Of a stretch of 64,000 bases of DNA, positions 8,679 to 18,762 are shown piece by piece; position 1 is the stretch's first letter; the number at the start of each line of letters is the position of its first letter. The DNA is from CANKJK01 sp040081715 (GTDB lineage Bacteria > Acidobacteriota > Vicinamibacteria > Vicinamibacterales > UBA2999): contig JBEBFY010000002.1 in the NCBI GenBank assembly GCA_040081715.1, forward strand, positions 248,001 to 312,000, read 5' to 3'. The notes beneath the pieces are model-generated. The model saw only the letters and a list, made by a program, of their open reading frames with translations. It had not been told where the DNA came from and ran no database searches. Both the position numbers and the translations under genes were made by a program.

Positions 8679-10145
8679 CTACTGCGCCGCGAGGCGCAGG
8701 TCGGACTTCAGGCCACGCTGATAGCGCTCGATGCCATGAAAGAGGGCGTCCGCGATCTGCTGACGGTACGCGGGGGTCTTCAGCAGGCGGCTCTCCTCGT
8801 CGTTGGTGATGAAGGAGACCTCCGCGAGGATGCTGGGCATCGTCGCCCCGATGAGCACCATGAACGGCGCCTGTTTCACACCCAGATCCCGCGTGCTGCG
8901 GTTGGTCCGTCGCAACCGGTTCACGAGCGAGGCCTGCACGAGCGCCGCGAAGTCACGCGATTCGTCGATCTTGTTGTTGAGCGCGATGGCCTTCACGATG
9001 TCCGGCAGCGCGTGCATGGTGCGCGCCGCGCCGACGTTCTCACGGGCGGCGATGCGCTCGGCCTCCGGATTGGGGGCAAAGTTCAGATAGTAGGTTTCCA
9101 GCCCGCGCGCCTTCGGGTTCTCGCTGGCATTGGCGTGGATGGAGAGGAAGAGATCCGCACCCTCGCGATTGGCGATGGCCGTCCGTTCCTCCAATGGAAC
9201 ATAGCTGTTGGACCGGCGGGTGAGCACCACCTCCACTCCCGGCTGCCGTGTGAGGAGTGTTTCGAGCCGCTGGGCGATATCGAGGACGATGTCAGCCTCA
9301 TTGAGTCCTTTGACCTTGGCTCCGGGGTCGTGCCCGCCGTGGCCAGGGTCAATGACCACCCGCGAGACGCCGAGCCCCAGTTGACGGGAGAGCGAGTAGC
9401 CCCCGGCCGCGTTCATCGTGGGCACCGCGGGAGGTGACACCGGCCGATCGCCCCGCCTTGCTGTAGCGGCGGCCGGGGCGGCCATGCGCGTGCTGTTGGC
9501 CACAGCAACGGCGATGGTCCGGGCCGGCAGCAGGTCCGGCAGCCACGAGGCACCGGGTGTCGGTCGAGGCCCCGCGGCTCCGCTGGTGAGGTCGCGTGAC
9601 GGATCCGCGGGGCGCGAGGGGATCGCAGCAGGGGCGGCGGCGACTCGAGGCGCGGCGGCGACGCGAGGGGCACTGGGCCGGCGAGCCGGACGCTCAGGCG
9701 CCGGCGCCGGGCTGGCGCCTGCCACTGAGGCACGCTCCACGTCAATGACGAGCCGGAAGGGACCGTAGAGCGGGTACACGCTGTACCGGGCCGCGCCATC
9801 GAGGTCGAGCACGACGCGGGTCACGCCCTGTGTGGGGCGTCCCACCCGCACGTGACGGACGGCATCCCCGTCGAAGGTCATCGAGCGGTCCTTCAACGTG
9901 GCGGTGGCGGCCGTGTTGGGGAAGTCGAGGAACACGCGGGGTGGACCATCGAGACGCTCTTCCCGAAAGGTGGTTTCGCGGTCCAGTTCGATGGTGACCC
10001 GCACCGCGCCAGGAATGGCCTCGCGGCGGATCGCGGTCAACTGCGCCGTGCCCTGCCACGCAGGCTGCGCCGCCGCGGTGTCGGCCCACGCCAGCATTGC
10101 CGCCGTCAGCAGAACAGTCGCGTGCCGGCTAGCGGAGTTGCGCAT
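8679..10145 (-). CDS. amiC: N-acetylmuramoyl-L-alanine amidase with AMIN domain
   Basis: Periplasmic murein hydrolase that cuts the amide bond between MurNAc and the stem peptide, normally during septum splitting. The 488-residue protein has a Sec signal peptide (cleavage after ADTAAA), an AMIN domain (about 35-130), a long Ala/Pro-rich linker and an Amidase_3 domain from about residue 255. Zinc ligands are visible in VVIDPGHGGHDPG, LNEADIVLD and SIHANAS, and the catalytic Glu in ILAEVSFITNDEE. The start lies 17 bases inside the 3' end of ftsK, behind GAGGAGG, so translation is probably coupled to the division translocase. Confidence 0.93.
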   Translation of the reverse strand: MRNSASRHATVLLTAAMLAWADTAAAQPAWQGTAQLTAIRREAIPGAVRVTIELDRETTFREERLDGPPRVFLDFPNTAATATLKDRSMTFDGDAVRHVRVGRPTQGVTRVVLDLDGAARYSVYPLYGPFRLVIDVERASVAGASPAPAPERPARRPSAPRVAAAPRVAAAPAAIPSRPADPSRDLTSGAAGPRPTPGASWLPDLLPARTIAVAVANSTRMAAPAAATARRGDRPVSPPAVPTMNAAGGYSLSRQLGLGVSRVVIDPGHGGHDPGAKVKGLNEADIVLDIAQRLETLLTRQPGVEVVLTRRSNSYVPLEERTAIANREGADLFLSIHANASENPKARGLETYYLNFAPNPEAERIAARENVGAARTMHALPDIVKAIALNNKIDESRDFAALVQASLVNRLRRTNRSTRDLGVKQAPFMVLIGATMPSILAEVSFITNDEESRLLKTPAYRQQIADALFHGIERYQRGLKSDLRLAAQ

Positions 10146-12429
10146 CCACCTCCTCGAAGTACCCCGGGCCTACCAGGACCTCACGCGCCTTGCCGCCAGC
10201 CCCGGCCGACACGAGGCCCTCGGCCTCCATCATGTCCACCAGCCTGGCCGCGCGGCTGAAGCCGATGCGGAGCTTGCGCTGCAGGTAGGAGATCGACGCC
10301 TGACGGCTGTCAACCACGATGCGCGCCGCCTCGTCGTAGAGGTCGTCCTTCTCGAACTCGATACCGCCCGGGCCCGCCTTCTCGTCCTCCGCGGTGATGG
10401 AGTCGTTGAAGACCGGCGTGCCCTGCTTGCGGAGGAAGCTGGCGAGCCGCGCGCTCTCCTGCTCGGAAATGTACGGGCCGTGCAGCCGGATGGCTCTCGA
10501 TGAGGCCGGCGGCATGAAGAGCATGTCGCCCTTGCCGAGGAGCTGCTCGGCGCCGTTGGCGTCGAGAATCGTCCGTGAGTCGATCTTCGAGGACACCCGG
10601 AACGAAATGCGCGACGGGAGATTCGCCTTGATCAGGCCGGTGATGACATCGACCGACGGCCGCTGCGTGGCGAGGATCAGGTGGATGCCGACGGCGCGGG
10701 CCATCTGGGCAAGCCGGCAGATCGATTCCTCGACCTCGTTGCTGGCCACCATCATCAGGTCCGCCAGCTCGTCGATGACGACGACGATGAAGGGCAACGT
10801 ACGCGGGGCATCCGGGCCGACGGGTGCGTCCGGGTCGTCACGGAGCGTCCGGATGTTGCGGTTGTACTGGTCGATATTGCGCACGCCCTCGGCGGCCAGC
10901 GTCTTGTAGCGCTCCTCCATCTCGCGTACAGCCCAGCGGAGTGCGTTGGCGGCCTTCTTCGGGTCCACGACGACCGGGGTCAGCAGGTGGGGAATCTCCT
11001 CATACATGCCGAGCTCGAGGCGCTTCGGGTCGATCATGATGAGCCGCAGATCGTCCGGCGTGGCGCGATAGAGGAGGCTCGTCAGCATGGCGTTGAGGCC
11101 GACCGACTTGCCGGTGCCGGTGGAGCCGGCGATGAGCAGGTGCGGCATCTTCGCCAGGTCCGTCACGTAGGGTTCGCCATGGATCGTCTTGCCGAGCACA
11201 AGCGTCAGCCTGGACTCGGCGCGCACGTAGGCGTCTGACTCGAGGAGCTCGCGCAGCGAAATCGCCTGGCGATTCGGGTTCGGGATCTGGACGCCGACTG
11301 TGGCCTTGCCGGGGAGCCGATCGATCAGGACGGACTCGGCCTCCATCGCGAGGCAGAGGTCGTCGGACAGGCTGGTGACCCTCGCGTACTTCACGCCGGC
11401 TTCCGGCTTGAACTCGTAGGTCGTGACGACGGGGCCGGGGTGAATCTTGACGACCTGCCCCTCCACCGCAAACTCGCGGCACTTCTCCTCGAGCTGCATC
11501 CCGAGTTCACGCAACAGGCGTTCGTCCACGGCCTGCTCCGGCTTCGGCGCATCGAGCAGCGTAATCGGGGGCAGGGTGAAGGCGCCCTGCTTGCGTGGCT
11601 GCGCCCGTGAGGCGTCGGGCACCGGAATCGGGAGCGAGGCCTGTCGCTTCACGACGGAAGGTGCCGCGCGCACGCCCAGCGACGCAGATGGGTGCGGCAC
11701 GACTTTCCCCGGCGGGTCCACCTCCACCTCCTGGGCCACCCCTGCGCCTGGGCGCCGTCTCCCCTTCTCGGGCAAGCTGGCGGCCGCGGCTGCGGCGGCC
11801 TGCCGCGCCTGGTCACGGTTCTTGGCACGCTGCTCCCACCAGATTCGGAGCCGGCCCATGCCAATCGACGACGCCGTGCGTCCGTGCTCGGAGGCCTCCG
11901 AGAAGAGGCGGCCGAGCGAGACCTGTGTCGAGAGCACCACCGCGAGGAGAATGAGCGTCACGAACACGAGAACGGCCCCGGTGCCGTTCATGTACTCGGC
12001 CATGCCGTCGGCCATCCAGGAACCAAGTGACCCGCCGGCGTGAAAGGTTTTTCCGGCCTGCTCCGTACTGCCGAAGGCGAGACTGAGCAGGCCGCTCATG
12101 GCCGAGACGAGCATGGTGACGCCGATCGCCTTGGTGTAGATCGCGTCGACCGTGAGGCACCAGAAGAAGTTCCAGCCCGCGATCCCGATGCACAGCGGGA
12201 GGATGACGGCTGCGTAGCCGAGTGCCTGAAACGACAGTTCGGAGGCAAACGCTCCCACGCGCCCGATGAAGTTCACCGGCGGCCGGCTCGTGTCGGTCGT
12301 GAAAAACCAGACCGGGTCCGACGCATCATGACTGACCAGCGCAATGAGCCAGATCAGGGCGGCCATGAAGAGCGCCACCCCGAGAATTTCGCTGACCCGG
12401 CGCGACAGGGCAGATTGGGTTCGAGCCAT
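10129..12429 (-). CDS. ftsK: DNA translocase FtsK/SpoIIIE
   Basis: Septal hexameric ATPase that pumps chromosome ends into daughter cells and helps resolve dimers. The 766-residue protein has four N-terminal membrane helices (to about residue 180), a linker (190-290), and the RecA-like motor with Walker A GSTGTGKSVG near residue 437 and Walker B IVVVIDELADLMM. A C-terminal winged-helix gamma domain (SYLQRKLRIGFSRAARLVDM) reads the orienting sequences. The linker is shorter than in E. coli. The ATG abuts the RNase J stop codon and is preceded by GGAG. Confidence 0.95.
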   Translation of the reverse strand: MARTQSALSRRVSEILGVALFMAALIWLIALVSHDASDPVWFFTTDTSRPPVNFIGRVGAFASELSFQALGYAAVILPLCIGIAGWNFFWCLTVDAIYTKAIGVTMLVSAMSGLLSLAFGSTEQAGKTFHAGGSLGSWMADGMAEYMNGTGAVLVFVTLILLAVVLSTQVSLGRLFSEASEHGRTASSIGMGRLRIWWEQRAKNRDQARQAAAAAAASLPEKGRRRPGAGVAQEVEVDPPGKVVPHPSASLGVRAAPSVVKRQASLPIPVPDASRAQPRKQGAFTLPPITLLDAPKPEQAVDERLLRELGMQLEEKCREFAVEGQVVKIHPGPVVTTYEFKPEAGVKYARVTSLSDDLCLAMEAESVLIDRLPGKATVGVQIPNPNRQAISLRELLESDAYVRAESRLTLVLGKTIHGEPYVTDLAKMPHLLIAGSTGTGKSVGLNAMLTSLLYRATPDDLRLIMIDPKRLELGMYEEIPHLLTPVVVDPKKAANALRWAVREMEERYKTLAAEGVRNIDQYNRNIRTLRDDPDAPVGPDAPRTLPFIVVVIDELADLMMVASNEVEESICRLAQMARAVGIHLILATQRPSVDVITGLIKANLPSRISFRVSSKIDSRTILDANGAEQLLGKGDMLFMPPASSRAIRLHGPYISEQESARLASFLRKQGTPVFNDSITAEDEKAGPGGIEFEKDDLYDEAARIVVDSRQASISYLQRKLRIGFSRAARLVDMMEAEGLVSAGAGGKAREVLVGPGYFEEVDAQLR

Positions 12430-14130
<1,701 letters not shown>

Positions 14131-14323
14131 GGTTCCAGCATGTCGACCCGTCATCAGGCCACGCGGGCGAGTCCGGGCGGACTCCTCCCTGTAGAGGGAT
14201 GACACGATCAGGCGGCTGGGTACGCCTGGTGGACCCGGGTATCCGCCTGGGGGGTAGCGGACACCTGCAAGGCCCGAAACTCTGGCGGGCTCAATGACTT
14301 CCGGGGAAATATACCACGGGCTG

Positions 14324-15118
14324 CTAAGCCTGATCCGGCATTCCAGCGACCAGTGTGACCAGCTCGTGCACCGTCAAAGTCTGGGGCCGGCGGTCGGGTG
14401 CAACCCCGGCCCGGGCCAGCGCCGCGGCGACCTCTGCCGTCCCGAGGCCGGTCGCATGCCTCAGCGCATTCAGGATGGTCTTGCGGCGCTGGGTGAAGGC
14501 ACCCCGCACGATCCGTTCGAACCGGGCGGCCTCGACGGGTTCAGCCGGTGGCCGGAAGGCCATCCGCACCACGGCGGAATGGACCTTCGGCGGCGGCCGG
14601 AAGGCACCCGGGGGCAATGCCAGCTTGAGGGTGACATCGGCGGTCAGCGCGGCCTGAACGGCGAGTACGCCGTATTCGGCACCACCTGGCGTGGCCGCGA
14701 GGCGCTCGGCGACCTCGCGCTGGAGCATCAGCGTGGCGTCCGCGATCAGACGTCCCTCGTCATGGGCCGCCAGCAGGCGGAAGAGGATCGGCGACGAGAT
14801 GTTGTAGGGGAGGTTGCCGACGACCCGAACGGGGCGGGGCAGCGTTGCACAGAGCGCAGCGAGATCCATCTTCAGGAAGTCGCCCCGCACGAGCGTGACG
14901 TGGGGCGGCAGCCGGGGCTCGAGGGCATCGGCCAGGTCCCGATCGATTTCCACGGCCACCAGGCGGCTGACGCGTGGAGCAAGGGCCAGCGTGAGGGCCC
15001 CGCCGCCGGGGCCGATTTCAAGCATGGTGCCGTCGGTCCCTGGGGCAATCACGTCCACGACCTTGCGCACCCACGCCGGTTCGAGAAAATGCTGGCCGAA
15101 ACGTTTCCGGAGCCTCAT
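14324..15118 (-). CDS. rsmA: 16S rRNA dimethyladenosine transferase (KsgA)
   Basis: Dimethylates two adjacent adenines in the 3'-terminal loop of 16S rRNA with SAM, a late 30S assembly checkpoint. Diagnostic blocks are KRFGQHFLEPAWV at the N-terminus, motif I MLEIGPGGGALTLAL, and the catalytic VVGNLPYNISSPIL. At 264 residues it has normal length. Its ATG overlaps the stop codon of the metallopeptidase gene by 4 bases (ATGA), placing it last in the lexA-nth cluster. Confidence 0.95.
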   Translation of the reverse strand: MRLRKRFGQHFLEPAWVRKVVDVIAPGTDGTMLEIGPGGGALTLALAPRVSRLVAVEIDRDLADALEPRLPPHVTLVRGDFLKMDLAALCATLPRPVRVVGNLPYNISSPILFRLLAAHDEGRLIADATLMLQREVAERLAATPGGAEYGVLAVQAALTADVTLKLALPPGAFRPPPKVHSAVVRMAFRPPAEPVEAARFERIVRGAFTQRRKTILNALRHATGLGTAEVAAALARAGVAPDRRPQTLTVHELVTLVAGMPDQA

Positions 15119-15534
15119 GCCGGGTCCTCGCCCGCACCATCGTCGTGCGCTCGCCAGTACTGCTCCTCGATCTCCTCGATCTCTTCCTCGCTCAGGCCGA
15201 AGTAGTGGCCGATTTCGTGGAGGAGGGTCTCCGCGACGATGACCCGCACCTCCTCGGCATCCCCGGCATCCTCGGCGTCCTCCTCGATGGGCCGTTGATA
15301 GAGGGTGATCCGGTCAGGCAGCCGGTTGCCGTCGCCCCACGTGCGCTCGGTGAGCGGAGTTCCGCTGTAGAGGCCGTAGAGCGAGTCGGGCGGCGTGATG
15401 CCCATCTCGGCGAGCACGGCAGCAGACGGTTCGTCCTCGACGATCAGCGCGAGGTTGCGCATGGCGCGGCGGAAGCGGAGGGGGATGAGCCCCACCGCCT
15501 CACCGGCGAGGCGTTCGAACTCTGGGCGTGTCAT
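15115..15534 (-). CDS. Small zincin-like metallopeptidase family protein
   Basis: 139 residues. It carries a zincin signature H106-E-I-G-H110-Y-F-G, in LLHEIGHYFGLSEEEI, and the N-terminal FERLAGEAVGLIP block typical of the DUF1025-type metallopeptidase family found near DNA repair and translation genes. Substrate unknown; no signal peptide, so cytosolic. The ATG at 15534 lies inside the 3' end of nth (35-base overlap), and the stop overlaps rsmA, so it is translated as part of that operon. The extreme C-terminus is very acidic. Confidence 0.85.
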   Translation of the reverse strand: MTRPEFERLAGEAVGLIPLRFRRAMRNLALIVEDEPSAAVLAEMGITPPDSLYGLYSGTPLTERTWGDGNRLPDRITLYQRPIEEDAEDAGDAEEVRVIVAETLLHEIGHYFGLSEEEIEEIEEQYWRAHDDGAGEDPA

Positions 15535-16186
15535 GGCGAGCTGCCTGCGATCCGAGGCCGCGGTAGTAGGCACACTGGTCCTGCACGGCACAGCGGTCGC
15601 ACAGCGGCGCCGGCCGGCAGATCCGACGGCCGTGCAGAATCTGGACGTCGGACGCCAGCACCCACATCGCGGGGGGCAACCGCGCGCAGAGCGCCTCCTC
15701 GACGCGTTCCGGATCCTCGCTCGTCGCCAGCCCGATGCGGTTGGCGACGCGGAGCACGTGACGGTCCACCGGAAGACCCGGCACACCGAGCGCGTGGCCG
15801 AGTACGACGTTCGCGGTCTTGCGCCCCACACCGGGCAGCGCCGTCAGGGCCTCCATGCTGGCCGGCACCTCGCCCCGATGACACTCGACGAGCAGCTGCG
15901 CCATGCCGATGAGAGACCTGGCCTTCTGGCGGAAGAAGCCCGTCGCGTGGATCAGCGGCTCGAGGTCGGCGGTGTCCGCGGCGGCGAGGCTCCGGGCGTC
16001 CGGGTACCGCACGAAGAGCGGGGGGGTCACGAGGTTCACGCGGGCATCCGTGGACTGCGCCGAGAGCATGGTCGCGACCAGCAGCTCGAAGGGCGTCCGG
16101 TAGTGAAGCTCGGTGTCGGCGTTCGGATGCTGTCGGGCGAGCGCGTCGATGACGGCCCGGGCGTCAGGGCTGGAAGCTGGCGTCAG
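15500..16186 (-). CDS. nth: Endonuclease III (DNA glycosylase/AP lyase)
   Basis: Base-excision repair enzyme removing oxidised pyrimidines and nicking abasic sites. The helix-hairpin-helix LPGVGRKTANVVLG holds the catalytic lysine (Lys123) and VDRHVLRVANRIGL the catalytic Asp141. Four cysteines (190, 196, 199, 205) make the 4Fe-4S site, but the first gap is five residues rather than the usual six. The family N-terminus (ALARQHPNADTELHYRTPFE) is encoded upstream of the first ATG (16069) without any in-frame ATG, GTG or TTG; the CTG at 16186 overlaps the previous stop (CTGA) and gives the right length, 228 residues. Confidence 0.85.
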   Translation of the reverse strand: MTPASSPDARAVIDALARQHPNADTELHYRTPFELLVATMLSAQSTDARVNLVTPPLFVRYPDARSLAAADTADLEPLIHATGFFRQKARSLIGMAQLLVECHRGEVPASMEALTALPGVGRKTANVVLGHALGVPGLPVDRHVLRVANRIGLATSEDPERVEEALCARLPPAMWVLASDVQILHGRRICRPAPLCDRCAVQDQCAYYRGLGSQAARHDTPRVRTPRR

Positions 16187-16503
16187 TGGACGGGACCTTG
16201 CCGCACGGTGGACTGGGGAGCCTCCGAGAACACGCGCATGTGTTCCTGCAGGGCCGTGATAAGGCTCGGCACGAACTGCACCGGCACCGCAATGCGCGCG
16301 CGAACCGGCGCCTTGACGACATGGTCGTTCTCGGCGCTGCGGACGGCGGCCTCCGACAGCGGCATGACCTCGCAGAACGTCAGCGTGAAGTCGAACGGGG
16401 TGTGCCCGATTGAGCAGAAGTTGGCGTAGACGCGTGGTTCGCCTGGCTGCTCGTCGGGCACAATCGTGAAGTTGATCGCGGTAGGTTCGGTGGGTTCAGC
16501 CAT
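16183..16503 (-). CDS. DUF3467 family protein
   Basis: 106 residues, with the DUF3467 layout: VYANFCSIGHTPFDFTLTFCEVMP in the first half, followed by a variable charged region and the conserved ending AIPV(Q)FVPSLITALQEHMRVFS. The fold and role are unknown; members are found across bacteria and archaea, often as single genes. Here it sits directly after lexA (one base gap) and overlaps nth, so it is likely co-regulated with DNA repair. No signal peptide or membrane helix. Confidence 0.85.
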   Translation of the reverse strand: MAEPTEPTAINFTIVPDEQPGEPRVYANFCSIGHTPFDFTLTFCEVMPLSEAAVRSAENDHVVKAPVRARIAVPVQFVPSLITALQEHMRVFSEAPQSTVRQGPVH

Positions 16504-16504
16504 G

Positions 16505-17110
16505 CTAATACTTTCTCATGATGCCCACGACCACGCCCTGGACCTGCACCTGGTCGGCCGCGACGTAGATGGGTTCCATCGTGGGATTGGCGGGCTGCAG
16601 CCGGATGCGATCGCGTTCCCGGTACAGCTTCTTGAGTGTGACATCGGAACCGCCGATGAGCGCCACGACGGTTTCCCCATCGGCGGCCGTCCGGCGGTCC
16701 TCGATTATGACGAAGTCGCCGTCGCAGATCTGTTCGTCAATCATCGAGTTGCCCCGCACGCGGAGTACGTAGCTGTCGCGCTTGCCCGCGAGCGCCTCGG
16801 GCACGGCGATGGTTTCCTGGGAGGACACGGCCTCGATGGGACTGCCGGCCGCTACGTAGCCGAGCATCGGCAGTTCGACCGCGCGGACCTGCGTGCGGGC
16901 CTCGATGACCTCCACGGACCGGCTGCGGTTCCAGGCGCGTCGGATGAAGCCCTTTTCCTGGAGGTTGGTCAGGTGCTTGTGTACCGTGGCCAGGGACGAC
17001 AGGTTGAATCGGCGGCCGATTTCCTCAAGGCTTGGGGCGTACCCATGCTGCTGGATGAAGTCGTTGAGGTAGTCGAGGATCTCGCGTTGGCGCTTGGTCA
17101 GTGGCTGCAT
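16505..17110 (-). CDS. lexA: LexA repressor
   Basis: SOS master repressor that self-cleaves when RecA filaments form. The 201-residue protein has a winged helix N-terminus (LTKRQREILDYLNDFIQQHG, APSLEEIGRRFNLSSLATVH), the cleavage site Ala88-Gly89 in GYVAAGSPIEA, and the Ser122 (GNSMID)/Lys160 (DVTLKKLYRE) catalytic dyad. The start ATG is preceded by GGAGGG. It heads the cluster lexA-DUF3467-nth-metallopeptidase-rsmA, so nth may be SOS-inducible. A promoter is visible just upstream. Confidence 0.96.
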   Translation of the reverse strand: MQPLTKRQREILDYLNDFIQQHGYAPSLEEIGRRFNLSSLATVHKHLTNLQEKGFIRRAWNRSRSVEVIEARTQVRAVELPMLGYVAAGSPIEAVSSQETIAVPEALAGKRDSYVLRVRGNSMIDEQICDGDFVIIEDRRTAADGETVVALIGGSDVTLKKLYRERDRIRLQPANPTMEPIYVAADQVQVQGVVVGIMRKY

Positions 17111-17134
17111 GGGGCCCTCCGGCGGAACGGCTGG

Positions 17135-17163
17135 ACTGTACGCGAATAAAGAGCGAAGATCAA
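17135..17163 (-). promoter_or_regulatory. lexA promoter
   Basis: On the minus strand a -35 box TTGATC (17163-17158) is followed after exactly 17 bases by a -10 box TACAGT (17140-17135). The expected start of transcription is about 18 bases before the lexA ATG. An operator could overlap the -10 box, but I could not identify one with confidence. Confidence 0.55.
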
Positions 17164-17179
17164 CCGGTTCCGGCCAAGG

Positions 17180-18151
17180 ATGCCTAATCCCTTCTTCCTC
17201 CTCCCGCTGAGAGCGGCCGGCTCCGCCACCGTGGATGTGGCCGGCCTCGGCGAGTGCAGCGTCGACACCACGGTCCAGGTGGACGGCTTCCCACGGCCCG
17301 ACAGCAAGGTGGCTGCCGCGTCCATCGTTGAACGCCCCGGTGGGCAAGTGGCGACGGCCGTCCGTGCCCTCGCCCGGCTGGGCTGGTCGGCCCGATACGC
17401 CGGAAGCGTTGGTGACGACGCGGGGGGCGCATTGCTCATGGAGGCGCTGCGATTGGACGGCGTGAACTGTGACGCCTGCCGCGTCGTGCCGGGCGTGAGC
17501 ACCAGACGGGCGGTCGTCCTGGTGGACGCAGTAGCCGGCACGCGGACCGTGCTGGAGTTCCGGGACCCCCGGCTGAATCGTCCGGCCGACGTCATTCCCG
17601 CCGTGGTCGCCGGCGCCCGCGTGCTCCTCGTGGATGGCACGGACATGGACGCCGCCGTGCGCGCGGCCCGATTGGCCAGGGCGGAAGGGACGCGCGTGGT
17701 GGTGGACATCGATGAGGGCGTGGCCGGGCCCGAACCGCTCCTGGCCGAAGCCGATGTCGTGATCATCTCGCAGCGATGTGCCGAAGCGGCCGGCGGAGCA
17801 TCGGGTGCCGCAGGCGGCGCACGGGTCGTCGCCGCGCGACACCCGCTGGCCGCGGTGGTGTGCGTCACGCTGGGGGAGGCCGGATGCCTCGCGCGGTGCG
17901 GGGAAGACGAGGTGCATAGCCCGGGGTTCCGGGTTCCCTGCGTAGACACGACCGGCGCCGGCGACGTATTCCGTGCGGGGTTCATCGCGGCGTGGTTGCG
18001 TGCCCCGGAGGGTCGTGCGCTCCGCGACCTGCTCCGCTACGCCAACGCCGCAGCCGCGCTCAATTGCCGCGCTGTGGGCGCCCAGGGGGGCCTGCCGACC
18101 CACGCCGACGTACAGGGGTTGCTAGACTCAGGGGCAGGACGTGAAGCATGA
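17180..18151 (+). CDS. PfkB-family carbohydrate kinase
   Basis: Ribokinase-type sugar kinase, 323 residues; substrate not determinable. The N-terminal strand VDVAGLGECSVDTTVQVDGF, the glycine pair region ERPGGQVATAVRALARLG, and the C-terminal signature DTTGAGDVFRAGFIAAWL with the catalytic aspartate are present. The first 17 residues are an extra extension; a GTG near 17231 would give the usual family start, so the true start is open. It leads an operon whose next gene starts within its stop codon (ATGA). Confidence 0.85.
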   Translation: MPNPFFLLPLRAAGSATVDVAGLGECSVDTTVQVDGFPRPDSKVAAASIVERPGGQVATAVRALARLGWSARYAGSVGDDAGGALLMEALRLDGVNCDACRVVPGVSTRRAVVLVDAVAGTRTVLEFRDPRLNRPADVIPAVVAGARVLLVDGTDMDAAVRAARLARAEGTRVVVDIDEGVAGPEPLLAEADVVIISQRCAEAAGGASGAAGGARVVAARHPLAAVVCVTLGEAGCLARCGEDEVHSPGFRVPCVDTTGAGDVFRAGFIAAWLRAPEGRALRDLLRYANAAAALNCRAVGAQGGLPTHADVQGLLDSGAGREA

Positions 18152-18762
18152 GGCACTCACTGCAGCTCTCTGGCGTGATCGCGGTCGTCGTGGCCGTCTC
18201 GCTCGTCCATGCCGGCGCCGCACCCGTCGCCGCCCCGCGGGTGTCGAAGGAACTGGCCGCGAGTTGCGCTCGGAAGATCGAGGTCATTGCAAAGGCGCCA
18301 GCCTCCGGGCAACCACCGCGCCGCACGACGCTCTCCGAGGGCGAACTGAATTCCTGGATGACGATCACGGCAGTGGATCGGATTCCGGTGGGCGTCACCG
18401 ATCCGGCGGTCACGCTGCTGGACGAGGGCCGTCTCTCGGGCCGTGCCGTGGTGGACCTCGACCTGATGGGACGCAGGAGGGGAGGCGGCGGACTGCTGGA
18501 TCCCTGGAGCTACCTCGGCGGCCGCGTGCCGGTCGTGGCGACGGGGAAGCTGCTGACAGGTGCCGGCGTTGGCCGCTTCGTGCTCGAGTCCGCACAGATC
18601 GGTGGCATCACCGTGCCGAAGAGGCTCCTCCAGGAGATGCTCAGCTTCTACGCCAAGTCCCCGACGCGGCCCCGTGGCATCAACATGGACGAACCGTTTC
18701 CGTTGCCCGTCGGCATCGAGACCCTCGAGGTCCGTACGGGACAGGCCGTCGTCGTGCAATGA
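18148..18762 (+). CDS. Secreted protein of unknown function
   Basis: 204 residues with a signal peptide (LQLSGVIAVVVAVSLVHAG, cleavage probably after AGA or APVA). The mature part contains TLSEGELNSWMTI, a long lipid-binding-like beta region with GRAVVDLDLM, and a Gly-rich break RRRGGGGLLDPWSYLGGRV. The pattern of a 'LTE.ElN.w' start followed by repeated antiparallel strands is seen in several periplasmic lipid-binding domains, but I cannot assign a family. It overlaps both neighbours by 4 bases (ATGA), so its expression is tied to the kinase and recG. Confidence 0.75.
   Translation: MRHSLQLSGVIAVVVAVSLVHAGAAPVAAPRVSKELAASCARKIEVIAKAPASGQPPRRTTLSEGELNSWMTITAVDRIPVGVTDPAVTLLDEGRLSGRAVVDLDLMGRRRGGGGLLDPWSYLGGRVPVVATGKLLTGAGVGRFVLESAQIGGITVPKRLLQEMLSFYAKSPTRPRGINMDEPFPLPVGIETLEVRTGQAVVVQ

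Noticed and set aside
6204..9437. A single 1077-codon open frame
   Set aside because: Its first 188 codons are an out-of-frame shadow of pepA and its last 400 are antisense to amiC or out of frame with the ankyrin gene; only 6768-8216 is convincingly coding.
14131..14323. The 193-base gap between rsmA and RNase J as an RNA gene or riboswitch
   Set aside because: It has some short palindromes but no fold or motif I can identify; it probably holds the RNase J leader.
17125..17141. A GTAC-N9-GTTC pattern as LexA operator
   Set aside because: Spacing differs from the GTTC-N7-GTTC boxes known in other lineages and only one copy exists; too weak to call.
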